DNA from: an uncultured Oscillospiraceae bacterium
GTDB taxonomy: Bacteria; Bacillota; Clostridia; Oscillospirales; Oscillospiraceae
Direction of reading: 5' to 3'
Length of the DNA stretch: 27,239 bases
Assembly: GCA_910588045.1 (NCBI GenBank)
Contig: CAJUPS010000044.1
Coordinates: forward strand, 1 to 27,239
Shown: positions 13,645 to 20,842 of the stretch, in pieces
Position numbering within the stretch: the first letter of the stretch is position 1
How the letters are laid out: each line of letters starts with the position of its first letter
The notes under the pieces: model-generated
What the model was told of the DNA's origin: nothing
What the model saw: only the letters and a program-made list of their open reading frames with translations
Databases searched by the model: none
Position numbers and translations under genes: made by a program

Positions 13645-16077
13645 ATGAAAATAGAAAATGCTATCAATGCGGCTCTAAGTGGACAGGCAATTCTTTTTGC
13701 AGGTTCTGGGTTCTCCCATGGTGCCAAAAATATATTTAATAAACCATTTCCTGTTGGGAACGGATTGAGGGACACCATAGCAGATGGTTGCGGGGCATCA
13801 AAAGACAGACCTCTGGCTACTGTTGCTCAATTTTATACCCTAAATCAAGGAGAAGATAAACTGATAGAATTGCTAAAAAAAGAATTCAGCGTTTTACATA
13901 CAGAGTCATGGCATCAGACGGTGTTGTCCATTCCATGGAAAAGAATATATACAACAAACTATGATTCTGTTATAGAAATCGCTGCACGAAAAAATGGAAT
14001 TGCTTTAACTACCATAGTTCCCTCTATGCGTATTGAGAGTAATTCTATTGACAACATATGTGTCCACTTAAATGGCCATATCGATTTTCTAAATAGAGAT
14101 ACCATAAATAGTGAGTTCAAATTAATGGACACGAGCTATTCTTGTGAATCGCTGGAAGGTGGAGAATGGTTTGAGTTGTTCAAATCTGATTTGCAGATAG
14201 CAAATGCAATAATCGTTATTGGATACTCGATGCAATTTGATTTAGACATTAAGCGACTTCTCTCGTCTCCTAAAATAAAGGATAAAGTTATTTTTATTAG
14301 TGCGCCAAATCCAAACCCGATAGATGAAGCCTTACTCAAACAATATGGGTCATGCGAATTTATCGGGATTGAGGGATTTGCTAATGCAGTTTCCACGCAA
14401 AAAGGAACCTTTGCTCCGCCTGTGACAACTCATCGATTTACAAATTTTATCTACGAATATAAGCAGCAGCTCAAACCGGAGAGCATATCATTTCCTCAAA
14501 TTAGCAGCTTCTACTGTAAAGGGGAATTTATTCGCAGCCTTATGCAGAAGAAGCATGGCGAATATCAATATGTCATCATGCGAATGGCTGTAGATGCTGT
14601 ACTCCGCGATTATCCGAATAAGGAAGTTTTTCTGGCTTTGTCGGATTTAGGTAATGGCAAAACCATGTTTTGTGAGTTGATCCGCAACGAGTTGCGCGAA
14701 CATGAAGTAGATGTATTTATTTTTAACAAAGCCAATCAAAATCTTTCAACAGAGGCCGAACAGATTTCGTCAATTCGAAATCGTCGATGTGTGGTGATAA
14801 TTGACAATTACAAGAACAAATTAGATGTACTATCTGCATTTAAATACCTTGATAAACGTAATATCACTTTTATCCTAACAGCAAGAAAGTCCCTTAATCC
14901 AAGTTATCATACATTAACAAGTAGCCTTGGAGTCCAACAGTCAGACATTAGACCAATCTATTTAGATGTACTGCACTCTCAAGATGTACGGTCTTTACGT
15001 TCCGTAATACAGACCAATAAGCTCTATTTTAAAGCTCTTACGGAATCGGACTCCATCGAAGAATACATACAGGAACACTGCCATTCGCATTTTGCTGATT
15101 TCCTTTTAGATGCATATCAATCTTCGGATATTGAGCAGCGCATCATTGAAGCTTGGAATAACTTTTCAGGTTCAAGCATGCAAATTCAGCATTTGGCAGT
15201 TTTAGCATTGATGAAGTCTGTTATGGGAATTGATTTCAACTTTACGGAAATGCTAAATCTATTGAAGATTGACTTTGTGCTATTAACAGCAAAAGACAAT
15301 ATATTTATAAGAGAATTTTTCAATCTGGATGATGATGATGTCACTGTAAAATCTTCTGTTGTTGCACGCGAACTGTTGCGTTCTGTAATTGGCATAAAGA
15401 ATTTAATTGAAACAATGAAAGTTGTTATAGAAGCAGCTAATCAAATATATAAATCAAATAAAGTGTACTTGGAATTACTGAAAAATCTGGTATCACACTC
15501 TCATTTTAGGATGTTTCCAAGAACCTTCGAGAATGCAAACGCTGTCATCGACTTCTATGATAATCTTAGGAATCTTTCTTTCTGTCAAAACAACTCCTTC
15601 TATTGGGAACAATTTGCAGTTGCCTCTATAGATATTTGCGATTTTTCGACAGCATACCAATGTATTGAAAATGCTTTTGCAATTGCAAAGAAAATTCCTG
15701 GCTTTGTTCCATTCCACATTGAAAATATTAAGGCGAATTGCTTAATTGAAAATTTGCTATTTGATGCATCTCAAGGATACCCACCCAGTCCTGATGATGC
15801 AATCGAGACTTTAGTGGACGCCCATGAATGTTTAATTAGGCATTTGAGACACCCAGACAACAATGTCAGTTACACATTTAGTACAGCAGTAAAATATGCA
15901 AAGATTTATGAATTGTATAAGAATGATTTTGATAGCCGAGGGAAAAGCATTTTCACAGAGAAAAAGATTGTAATATTAAATCATATGAAAGAATATATAG
16001 ATGATTTGGCTTTTCAGTCGGATTCTCAACTCAAAAGATGGATACAAACATTGGAGTCCTGCAAATTTGATAAATAG
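13645..16077 (+). CDS. SIR2-family/STAND P-loop NTPase, probable antiphage defence protein
   Basis: An 810-residue protein. The N-terminal SIR2 domain (about 1-270) shows LFAGSGFSHGA (NAD-binding loop), TTNYD (103-107), HLNG (His141, likely catalytic) and IGYSMQFD (192-199). A P-loop NTPase module follows: variant Walker A SDLGNGKT (333-340, Ser for the first Gly), Walker B CVVIIDN (Asp387) and the STAND-like sensor ITFILTAR (Arg414). The C-terminal half (about 480-810) is helical and TPR-like, a plausible trigger sensor. SIR2-STAND proteins of the Avs5 type deplete NAD+ on sensing phage, so a suicide-type defence is inferred. Low GC against GC-rich neighbours points to transfer. No partner gene is obvious. 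Confidence 0.9.
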   Translation: MKIENAINAALSGQAILFAGSGFSHGAKNIFNKPFPVGNGLRDTIADGCGASKDRPLATVAQFYTLNQGEDKLIELLKKEFSVLHTESWHQTVLSIPWKRIYTTNYDSVIEIAARKNGIALTTIVPSMRIESNSIDNICVHLNGHIDFLNRDTINSEFKLMDTSYSCESLEGGEWFELFKSDLQIANAIIVIGYSMQFDLDIKRLLSSPKIKDKVIFISAPNPNPIDEALLKQYGSCEFIGIEGFANAVSTQKGTFAPPVTTHRFTNFIYEYKQQLKPESISFPQISSFYCKGEFIRSLMQKKHGEYQYVIMRMAVDAVLRDYPNKEVFLALSDLGNGKTMFCELIRNELREHEVDVFIFNKANQNLSTEAEQISSIRNRRCVVIIDNYKNKLDVLSAFKYLDKRNITFILTARKSLNPSYHTLTSSLGVQQSDIRPIYLDVLHSQDVRSLRSVIQTNKLYFKALTESDSIEEYIQEHCHSHFADFLLDAYQSSDIEQRIIEAWNNFSGSSMQIQHLAVLALMKSVMGIDFNFTEMLNLLKIDFVLLTAKDNIFIREFFNLDDDDVTVKSSVVARELLRSVIGIKNLIETMKVVIEAANQIYKSNKVYLELLKNLVSHSHFRMFPRTFENANAVIDFYDNLRNLSFCQNNSFYWEQFAVASIDICDFSTAYQCIENAFAIAKKIPGFVPFHIENIKANCLIENLLFDASQGYPPSPDDAIETLVDAHECLIRHLRHPDNNVSYTFSTAVKYAKIYELYKNDFDSRGKSIFTEKKIVILNHMKEYIDDLAFQSDSQLKRWIQTLESCKFDK

Positions 16078-16094
16078 TTTAGTTATAACTAAAC
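16077..16094. repeat. Perfect 18-bp palindrome at the end of the SIR2 gene
   Basis: GTTTAGTTATAACTAAAC equals its own reverse complement and begins on the last base of the stop codon. It could be a protein-binding site, a weak terminator or a junction mark. Nearby, CTGCACCC occurs twice (16100-16107, 16118-16125) and CACCCCCTA can pair with TAGGGGTG (16134-16141). Confidence 0.6.
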
Positions 16095-16177
16095 ATCTGC
16101 TGCACCCCCTATAAAAACTGCACCCTCTTTGAGTAGGGGTGTGAATTTGTATCAGATATAGCCACCTTCGCCAAGAT

Positions 16178-16213
16178 AAGTTGACAGACCGCCAAGGGGT
16201 GGTCTGTCAACTT
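16178..16213 (+). terminator. Rho-independent terminator after the SIR2 gene
   Basis: Arms AAGTTGACAGACC (16178-16190) and GGTCTGTCAACTT (16201-16213) pair perfectly, and three more inner pairs close an AAGG loop. The T-rich tract CTTTTTATAT follows. It isolates the SIR2 gene from the recombinase-domain gene. Confidence 0.85.
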
Positions 16214-16244
16214 TTTATATACGGAATATGACAAACTCGTTGTG

Positions 16245-16264
16245 CCGCAGTGGTTTCACTGCGG
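16245..16264 (+). promoter_or_regulatory. Hairpin in the leader of the recombinase-domain gene
   Basis: CCGCAGTG (16245-16252) and CACTGCGG (16257-16264) form an 8-bp stem with a GTTT loop, followed by a T-rich stretch and then AAAGGAGG, 27 bases before ATG 16292. It could be an attenuator or an operator; the sequence does not tell which. Confidence 0.5.
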
Positions 16265-16291
16265 TATGTTTATTTTCAAAGGAGGATCACA

Positions 16292-16786
16292 ATGAACGCA
16301 ATTCAGAAAAGCCAAGCAATCAAAGCCGGACTGCGGAAGGGCTTTCAGGACGGTAGTTCCAAAATGGCAAGGTGCAAATGCTATGGGTACACGCTCGGTT
16401 CCAATGGGGAGTTGGAGATAAATCCGGATGAGGCCAAAGTGGTTCATTGGATATTTGAGCGGTACCTTGCCGGTGACAGTCTGGGCAAAATCGCTGCTGG
16501 GTTAGAACGGTTGGGCATTCCCTCCCCCACCGGCAGATCCAAGTGGAATCGGGAAGCAATCGACAAGCTACTTTCCAACGAAAAATACACATGGCAAGTA
16601 ATGCTCCAAAAAACAATTAGCACTGGCGCTGTACAAACAGAAAATGATGGCCTCATGGATCGGTATCTTTACACCGACACTCATGAGGCCATTATTTCTG
16701 ATGAGATGTTCAATGCAGTTCAGGAAAAAAAGCAGAAGCGGAGCAAAGCCCTGGAAAATAAGTTTGCTATTGGGCTGGCATTCTGA
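16292..16786 (+). CDS. Stand-alone Recombinase (DNA-binding) domain protein without the serine catalytic domain
   Basis: ATG 16292 with AAAGGAGG upstream gives 164 residues: MNAIQKSQAIKAGLRKGFQD, GSSKMARCKCYGYTLGSNGE, EINPDEAKVVHWIFERYLAG, a segment with IPSPTGRSKWNREAIDKLLS and NEKYTWQV, and a DRYLYTDTHEAIISDEMF end. It corresponds to the part of a large serine recombinase right after the catalytic domain. No Y-x-R-V-S motif lies upstream and no zinc ribbon downstream. The strong start site and clean ending argue for a real short gene rather than simple debris. It could compete with or help a full-length recombinase at att sites; that is inference. The damaged recombinase follows 39 bases later. 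Confidence 0.8.
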   Translation: MNAIQKSQAIKAGLRKGFQDGSSKMARCKCYGYTLGSNGELEINPDEAKVVHWIFERYLAGDSLGKIAAGLERLGIPSPTGRSKWNREAIDKLLSNEKYTWQVMLQKTISTGAVQTENDGLMDRYLYTDTHEAIISDEMFNAVQEKKQKRSKALENKFAIGLAF

Positions 16787-16825
16787 TAAAATTAAAAAGA
16801 GAAAATTGTCGTAGGGAGTGCTGCT

Positions 16826-17725
16826 TTGCAAACGCTGATTAAAACCCCCGATGCTGCGAATAGGCTTCCTGCTGCAGAGAAACACCTTCGGGTCGCTGCT
16901 TACTGTCGAGTCAGCATACGGCAGGAGGAACAGGGCGGCAATATTGAGCAGCAGGAGCAATATTACACGCAGGTTATATCCAATCATCCGAATTGGACGA
17001 ATGCGGGCGCTTTCGTTGAGCGGGTATCAGGGCTGCACATGAAAAACAGGTCAGAGTTTCATGCTATGATGAAGCTCTGCCGCCGAGGTAAAGTTGATTT
17101 GATCCTCGTCAAATCATTCAGTCACTTTGGACGCAACACACTGGATATGCTGCGAGCACTTCGGGAACTCAAAGACTTAGCTGTAGATGTCTACTTTGAG
17201 AAAGAAAACCTGTGGCTCCATGATGAGCGCATAGAGATGCTGATCGCGGTGTTTGGTGCCTTTGCCCAAAGCGAGAGCGAGAACATGAGTCAGAATATCC
17301 GCTGGGGTGTGGGGCAGGGATTCCGGATGGGGACTTCCGGGTATGCGGATTTTGTGTGTTATGGATACAAGTGGGGCGATGATGGTCGGTTGGCTATTGA
17401 CGAGCCGGATGCGGAAATTGTCCGCAGGATATTCCCAATGCGGGCAGAGGGAAAAAGCCTTGGTGCGATATCTGACTGGCTCTATGAAAGCAAGATACCT
17501 TCCTTAACAGGCAAGGGTCATTGGAGTCGGGAGACTGTTAATAAACTGCTTTGAAATGAAAAATATACCGGGGATGCGCTACTTCAGAAGGCATTTGTGA
17601 AGGACGTGCTGATGGGCAAACAGTTCAAGAATCAAGGAGAGTTGGAACGGTATCTCATACAGCAACATCATCCGATGATTGTGAGAGAAGTTGTTTGGGC
17701 AGGTGAATCCAGATCGCATATTGGA
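16826..17725 (+). pseudogene. Decayed large serine recombinase (in-frame TGA, 3' truncated)
   Basis: TTG 16826 behind AGGGAG opens a 242-residue frame ending at TGA 17552-17554. It keeps VAAYCRVS (Ser30) and a resolvase domain, but the usual SRFxRN motif reads SHFGRN, so one catalytic arginine is His. The frame stops in NKLL where relatives have NKLLSNEKYTG. After the TGA the same frame continues NEKYTGDALLQKAFVKDVLM and ends around HHPMIVREVV, so Ser (TCA) to stop is the likely change. Homology ends at about 17720, where a 42-bp IS-end-like palindrome begins, so zinc ribbon and coiled coil are gone. It is almost certainly inactive and marks an older mobile element. Confidence 0.85.
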
Positions 17726-17767
17726 TTAGGGGGTGTTCACATAAAGACGAATGTGAACATCCCCTAA
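17726..17767. repeat. 42-bp palindrome matching an IS427-type end (solo end or collapsed element)
   Basis: Arms 17726-17742 and 17751-17767 pair over 17 bp with one G-T, around AAAGACGA. The inner part TGTTCACATAAAGACGAATG is nearly the same as the right end of the IS at 18517-19309 (TGTTCACATAAAGGCGAATG on the opposite strand). TTA/TAA flank it as at the IS junctions. It ends the homology of the decayed recombinase and supplies the stop codons of the frames on both strands. Confidence 0.75.
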
Positions 17768-18190
17768 TGAATGCAATGTACGGTTCAGCTTATTCATAAG
17801 AACCGTGTACTTGTTGAGCGGCACAAATTCTTCGAACATTTCACAAATCAAATTTACTGCATACGACATAATAGCTGGGACAGTAACATAGTAGTAATCC
17901 GAAAAACTTCTAAGGAAAGTTTCATCTACGAAAATAAAGTTAAGGTTACCGGGCTCAGTTTTGGAGAGTTTATATTTAGTAGTTATCAAATGATTGGCAT
18001 TGTTCCATATATGCTCTAAACTTGTTTCGCTTGCCTTGTTGTAACGAAAATCGAAAAAACTGCTCATCTTGCAGTTTTCTTCAATCATTGAAGTGTGTTC
18101 CCGGACTTTCTCTTTGGTAATAACCAAGTCCTCTGGTTTTCCGTTTTCAAGCAAATCAAGTATGCCTTTTCTATTCTTCACGATAACCAT
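17726..18190 (-). CDS. Unknown protein, AT-rich (154 aa)
   Basis: I do not recognise this protein. ATG 18190 lies inside the end of the upstream gene (20-base overlap), so the two are probably co-translated. It begins MVIVKNRKGILDLLENGKPE and has a charged helical first half (ITKEKVREHTSMIEENCKMS) and a mid-segment YKLSKTEPGNLNFIFVDETF. The end is more hydrophobic (FSDYYYVTVPAIMSYAVNLI). The last 13 or so residues (GDVHIRLYVNTP) are encoded by the IS-end-like palindrome, so the original C-terminus was probably replaced. AT-rich composition, unlike the core chromosome, suggests acquired DNA. Confidence 0.6.
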   Translation of the reverse strand: MVIVKNRKGILDLLENGKPEDLVITKEKVREHTSMIEENCKMSSFFDFRYNKASETSLEHIWNNANHLITTKYKLSKTEPGNLNFIFVDETFLRSFSDYYYVTVPAIMSYAVNLICEMFEEFVPLNKYTVLMNKLNRTLHSLGDVHIRLYVNTP

Positions 18191-18488
18191 GTGTTAAGAG
18201 CCACTCTTGCCAATTTTCAACTTGCTCAAGTTCTTCATGTTCACCACTATCGAAATTAATGCTGACGCCTGTCATTTTCTTTTCGTCTGCATATTTTAAT
18301 ATACTTACCAACACATCATTGCAGTATGTCAAATAGTTGTGCTTAAAATAGTGCTTTGGCTCAATTTGAAAAGTAAATTCCGAATGTAGCTCTTTATTCT
18401 TCATACGATTGGCTCCCCAATTCAATTTTGCATCTACAAGGTTACTTGGGGAAAATCCCCTAAATTCCGATTGAAAATATAAGAGCAT
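18171..18488 (-). CDS. Unknown protein, AT-rich, possibly 5'-truncated by the IS (105 aa)
   Basis: Not recognised. The frame from ATG 18488 reads MLLYFQSEFRGFSPSNLVDA, then KLNWGANRMKNKELHSEFTF, then IEPKHYFKHNYLTYCNDVLV, ending near QVENWQEWLLTHGYREE. No good ribosome site precedes ATG 18488. The same frame stays open upstream toward the IS as PNNDCYKYVV, which looks like protein sequence, so the true start may have been lost or displaced by the IS at 18517. The alternating beta/alpha pattern suggests a small globular domain. It leads a two-gene unit with the 154-residue protein. Function cannot be assigned. Confidence 0.6.
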   Translation of the reverse strand: MLLYFQSEFRGFSPSNLVDAKLNWGANRMKNKELHSEFTFQIEPKHYFKHNYLTYCNDVLVSILKYADEKKMTGVSINFDSGEHEELEQVENWQEWLLTHGYREE

Positions 18489-18516
18489 TACAACATATTT
18501 GTAGCAATCATTATTA

Positions 18517-19309
18517 GGTTCTGTTCACATAAGGGCATCAATAATCAGCGCGAAATAGACAACGGCGAGAAAGACAACATCGAGTTTATCATAGCGGGTA
18601 AAAATGCGGCGAAAGCGTTTGATACGCCGAAACAATCTCTCGACCTGATTTCGTTGTTTGTACAACTGCTCATTATAGCTCCAGGGATTTTTTCGGTTCC
18701 TTTTCGGTGGAACGACAGGGATATACCCAAGCTCCAGAGCCAGGGCTCTCGTTTCGTCACCTTCATAAGCCCGATCCATCAGCAGATGAACCGGACCGAG
18801 CTGCCGCAAGAGAGCACGACCTTCCGGAGCGTCGCCGCAGTTTCCAGCAGACAATGCAAACGCTACCCCATCCCGATCAGATGCGGCGACCATATGAAGT
18901 TTGGTATTCCATCCTCCTCGTGTTCTCCCGATGGACTGAGGCCCACTTTTTTCAAAGCACCCATTCCATCTGGATGAACCTTGATGCAGGTGGAATCCAG
19001 GCTCACCACATTTACTTGGACCTGGATGATACCCAACTGCTGCAAATGCAGGAATACTGCTTGCAGAACGCCCTTTTTTGCCCAGCGGTTTACCCGGACG
19101 TAAATCACATGCCAATCTCCGTATTCTTTGGGCAGGCTCCTCCATTTGCACCCGTTTTCTACGATGTACAGCACTGCGTTCAACACTTCCAGGTTACTGA
19201 TTTTTGCTGGCTTCCGCTGTTTGGGAAACCACTCTTTGATCTGCTCATATTGTTCTATTGTTAGCTTCATCCTTTTACTTTATCACATTCGCCTTTATGT
19301 GAACAGCCC
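18517..19309 (-). mobile_element. Complete IS5-family element, IS427-like group (793 bp)
   Basis: The ends share CTGTTCACATAA(A/G)GGC as imperfect inverted repeats (left about 18517-18536, right about 19291-19309). TTA lies immediately outside both ends (18514-18516 and 19310-19312), consistent with the short TNA duplications of this group. The single transposase gene runs on the minus strand across an A6 slip site. Length and layout fit IS427-like elements. The element sits between the AT-rich unknown genes and the uppP promoter. Confidence 0.88.
18525..19270 (-). CDS. IS5-family DDE transposase, made by -1 frameshift (OrfAB)
   Basis: OrfA starts at ATG 19270 (MKLTIEQYEQIKEWFPKQRK; ENGCKWRSLPKEYGDWHVIY) and stops at 18863. 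OrfB overlaps it in the -1 frame and ends at TGA 18525-18527, inside the left inverted repeat. The frames join at an A6G run (complement of 18947-18952), turning GALKK into KKSGPQSIGRTRGGWNTKLH. The fused product of about 248 residues has the full DDE set: Asp in VSLDSTCIKVH, Asp in LLMDRAYEGDE, and Glu in RNQVERLFRRIKRFRRI. It therefore looks active. Split reading frames with an A-rich slip site are the usual arrangement in this group. Confidence 0.88.
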
Positions 19310-19369
19310 TTAAGATTTTCCAAACCTGCAAAACCGCGTCAAAAAACTATGGAAAATCACAAACAGTTG

Positions 19370-19378
19370 TGCTATCAT
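19370..19378 (+). promoter_or_regulatory. Probable extended -10 promoter for uppP
   Basis: TGCTATCAT at 19370-19378 is an extended -10 (TGn plus TATCAT) about 32 bases before the GTG start, leaving room for GAGGAGG (19396-19402). The -35 position is weak (TGGAAA). TATAAA at 19389 is too close to the ribosome site to serve. Confidence 0.5.
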
Positions 19379-19410
19379 AGAACATGATTATAAAATGAGG
19401 AGGCTATGCC

Positions 19411-20274
19411 GTGTCTCTACTGAATGCTCTGCTCCTGGGAATCATCCAGGGCGTGACAGAATTTCTGCCTATTTCCAGCTCGGGCCATCTCTCCATTGCC
19501 CAGAACCTGCTTGGCCTGGGGATGGAGGGCGCCGACGACGTGTTTTTTGGCGTACTGCTCCACCTGGGCACCCTAGGGGCGGTTTTCGCCGCCTATTGGC
19601 CGGACATCCGGGAGATGGTCCTGGAATTTATCCAAATGATCCGGGATGTGGCCGGGAGAACGGCGCCTAAGAAGATCCCCCCCGCCCGCCGGATGATCCT
19701 GCTCATCGTGGTGGGCACCCTGCCCCTGTTCCTCATTCTTCCCATCAAGGACGTGGTGGAGGGCCTGTACAGCAACACCTTCTTCGTCGGAGGCGCCCTG
19801 CTGGTCACCGCGCTGCTTCTCTATTTCTGCGACCACACCGGGAAGGGTAAAAAGAACGTGCGCACCGCCACCATGGCCGACGCGCTCCTGGTGGGCGTGG
19901 GCCAGGCCATTGCCACCTGCCCCGGCATCTCCCGCTCCGGCATGACCATCTGTATGGGCTGCTTTCGGGGCTTTGAGCGGAAATTCGCCGTGCGCTTTGC
20001 CTTCCTGCTGTCCATCCCCGCCGTCCTGGGGGCCAATATCCTCCAGATCAAGGACGTGGTGGAGGCTGGCGGTATCGACGTGAAGCTGCTGCCCGCCTAC
20101 ATACTCGGCGTCGCGGCGGCGGCTGTCAGCGGCTATCTCTCCATCCGCCTGGTGCGGATGGTGGCGGACAAGGGCAAATTCGGCTCCTTCGCCTACTACT
20201 GCTGCGCGGCGGGGTCCCTCACGGTGATCCTGAGCATTTTCAGGGCTCTCAATATGCTGCCCTGGCTCAAGTGA
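19411..20274 (+). CDS. uppP: Undecaprenyl-diphosphatase
   Basis: A 287-residue integral membrane protein starting at GTG 19411, with GAGGAGG about 9 bases upstream. It removes a phosphate from undecaprenyl diphosphate, recycling the lipid carrier for peptidoglycan synthesis; extra copies give bacitracin resistance, hence the name bacA. Family marks are GVTEFLPISSSGH (Glu17, Ser22-24, His26) and PGISRSGMT (172-177, with the conserved Arg). Hydrophobic segments span the length (LLLIVVGTLPLFLIL-like, GGALLVTALLLYF, FAFLLSIPAVLGAN, a C-terminal one near SLTVILSIF). Length is slightly above the usual 270. It is the first chromosomal gene after the accessory island. Confidence 0.96.
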   Translation: MSLLNALLLGIIQGVTEFLPISSSGHLSIAQNLLGLGMEGADDVFFGVLLHLGTLGAVFAAYWPDIREMVLEFIQMIRDVAGRTAPKKIPPARRMILLIVVGTLPLFLILPIKDVVEGLYSNTFFVGGALLVTALLLYFCDHTGKGKKNVRTATMADALLVGVGQAIATCPGISRSGMTICMGCFRGFERKFAVRFAFLLSIPAVLGANILQIKDVVEAGGIDVKLLPAYILGVAAAAVSGYLSIRLVRMVADKGKFGSFAYYCCAAGSLTVILSIFRALNMLPWLK

Positions 20275-20295
20275 TCGCTTACATAGGAGAGAGAA

Positions 20296-20829
20296 ATGAT
20301 GACAAAAGAACTATGGGACGCCTATGACCGGGAGGGGAACCTCCTGGGCTTTGACCTGGTCCGGGGCGAGCCCCTGCCTGAAGGCGTCTATCATCTGGTA
20401 GTGGAGATCCTGGCCGTCACCAACGACGGGCAGGTCCTGCTCACCCAGCGGCATCCGGATAAGCACTGGGGCGACCTCTGGGAATATACCGGCGGCGGCG
20501 TCCTCAAGGGTGAGACGCCGGAGGCGGGCGCTCTCCGGGAACTGCGGGAGGAAACGGGCATCGCCGTCTCTCTGGAGGACCTGCTCCCTGTCTACAGGGA
20601 CAGCTCATGGGAGGGGCAGCCTTCCATCTACCACAGCTTTGTGGCATTCTTTGACCCGGCGGAGCAGACCATCCGCCTCCAGAAGGGCGAAACGGTGGAC
20701 TACACCCTCCTGCCCTACGAGGCGTTCAAGCGGTTTTTGCTGGAGGAGCGGTTCGTGGACGTGGTCCGCCGCCGCTTCCTGGCCCACCAGGATGCCTTCG
20801 ACCGGATCATCCAGGCGCATTTCAGATAA
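20296..20829 (+). CDS. NUDIX hydrolase (177 aa)
   Basis: ATG 20296 follows GGAGAG. The NUDIX box is complete: Gly68 in GGGVLKGETPEAGAL through RELREETGI (81-89), matching G-x5-E-x7-REUxEExGU, so the metal-binding glutamates are present. The N-terminal DAYDREGNLLGFDLVRGEPL and HLVVEILAVTNDGQVLLTQR resemble the YfcD/IDI-like branch acting on diphosphate-containing substrates. The substrate cannot be told from sequence. The C-terminus is a helical cap (EERFVDVVRRRFLAHQDAFD). It lies 21 bases after uppP and 13 before ftsK, so the three are probably one transcript. Confidence 0.92.
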   Translation: MMTKELWDAYDREGNLLGFDLVRGEPLPEGVYHLVVEILAVTNDGQVLLTQRHPDKHWGDLWEYTGGGVLKGETPEAGALRELREETGIAVSLEDLLPVYRDSSWEGQPSIYHSFVAFFDPAEQTIRLQKGETVDYTLLPYEAFKRFLLEERFVDVVRRRFLAHQDAFDRIIQAHFR

Positions 20830-20842
20830 AAGAGGGAGAACC

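Noticed and set aside
17552..17554. TGA in the recombinase read as a reassigned or selenocysteine codon
   Set aside because: Relatives have Ser there, there is no sign of a selenocysteine insertion hairpin, and the gene carries other disabling changes.
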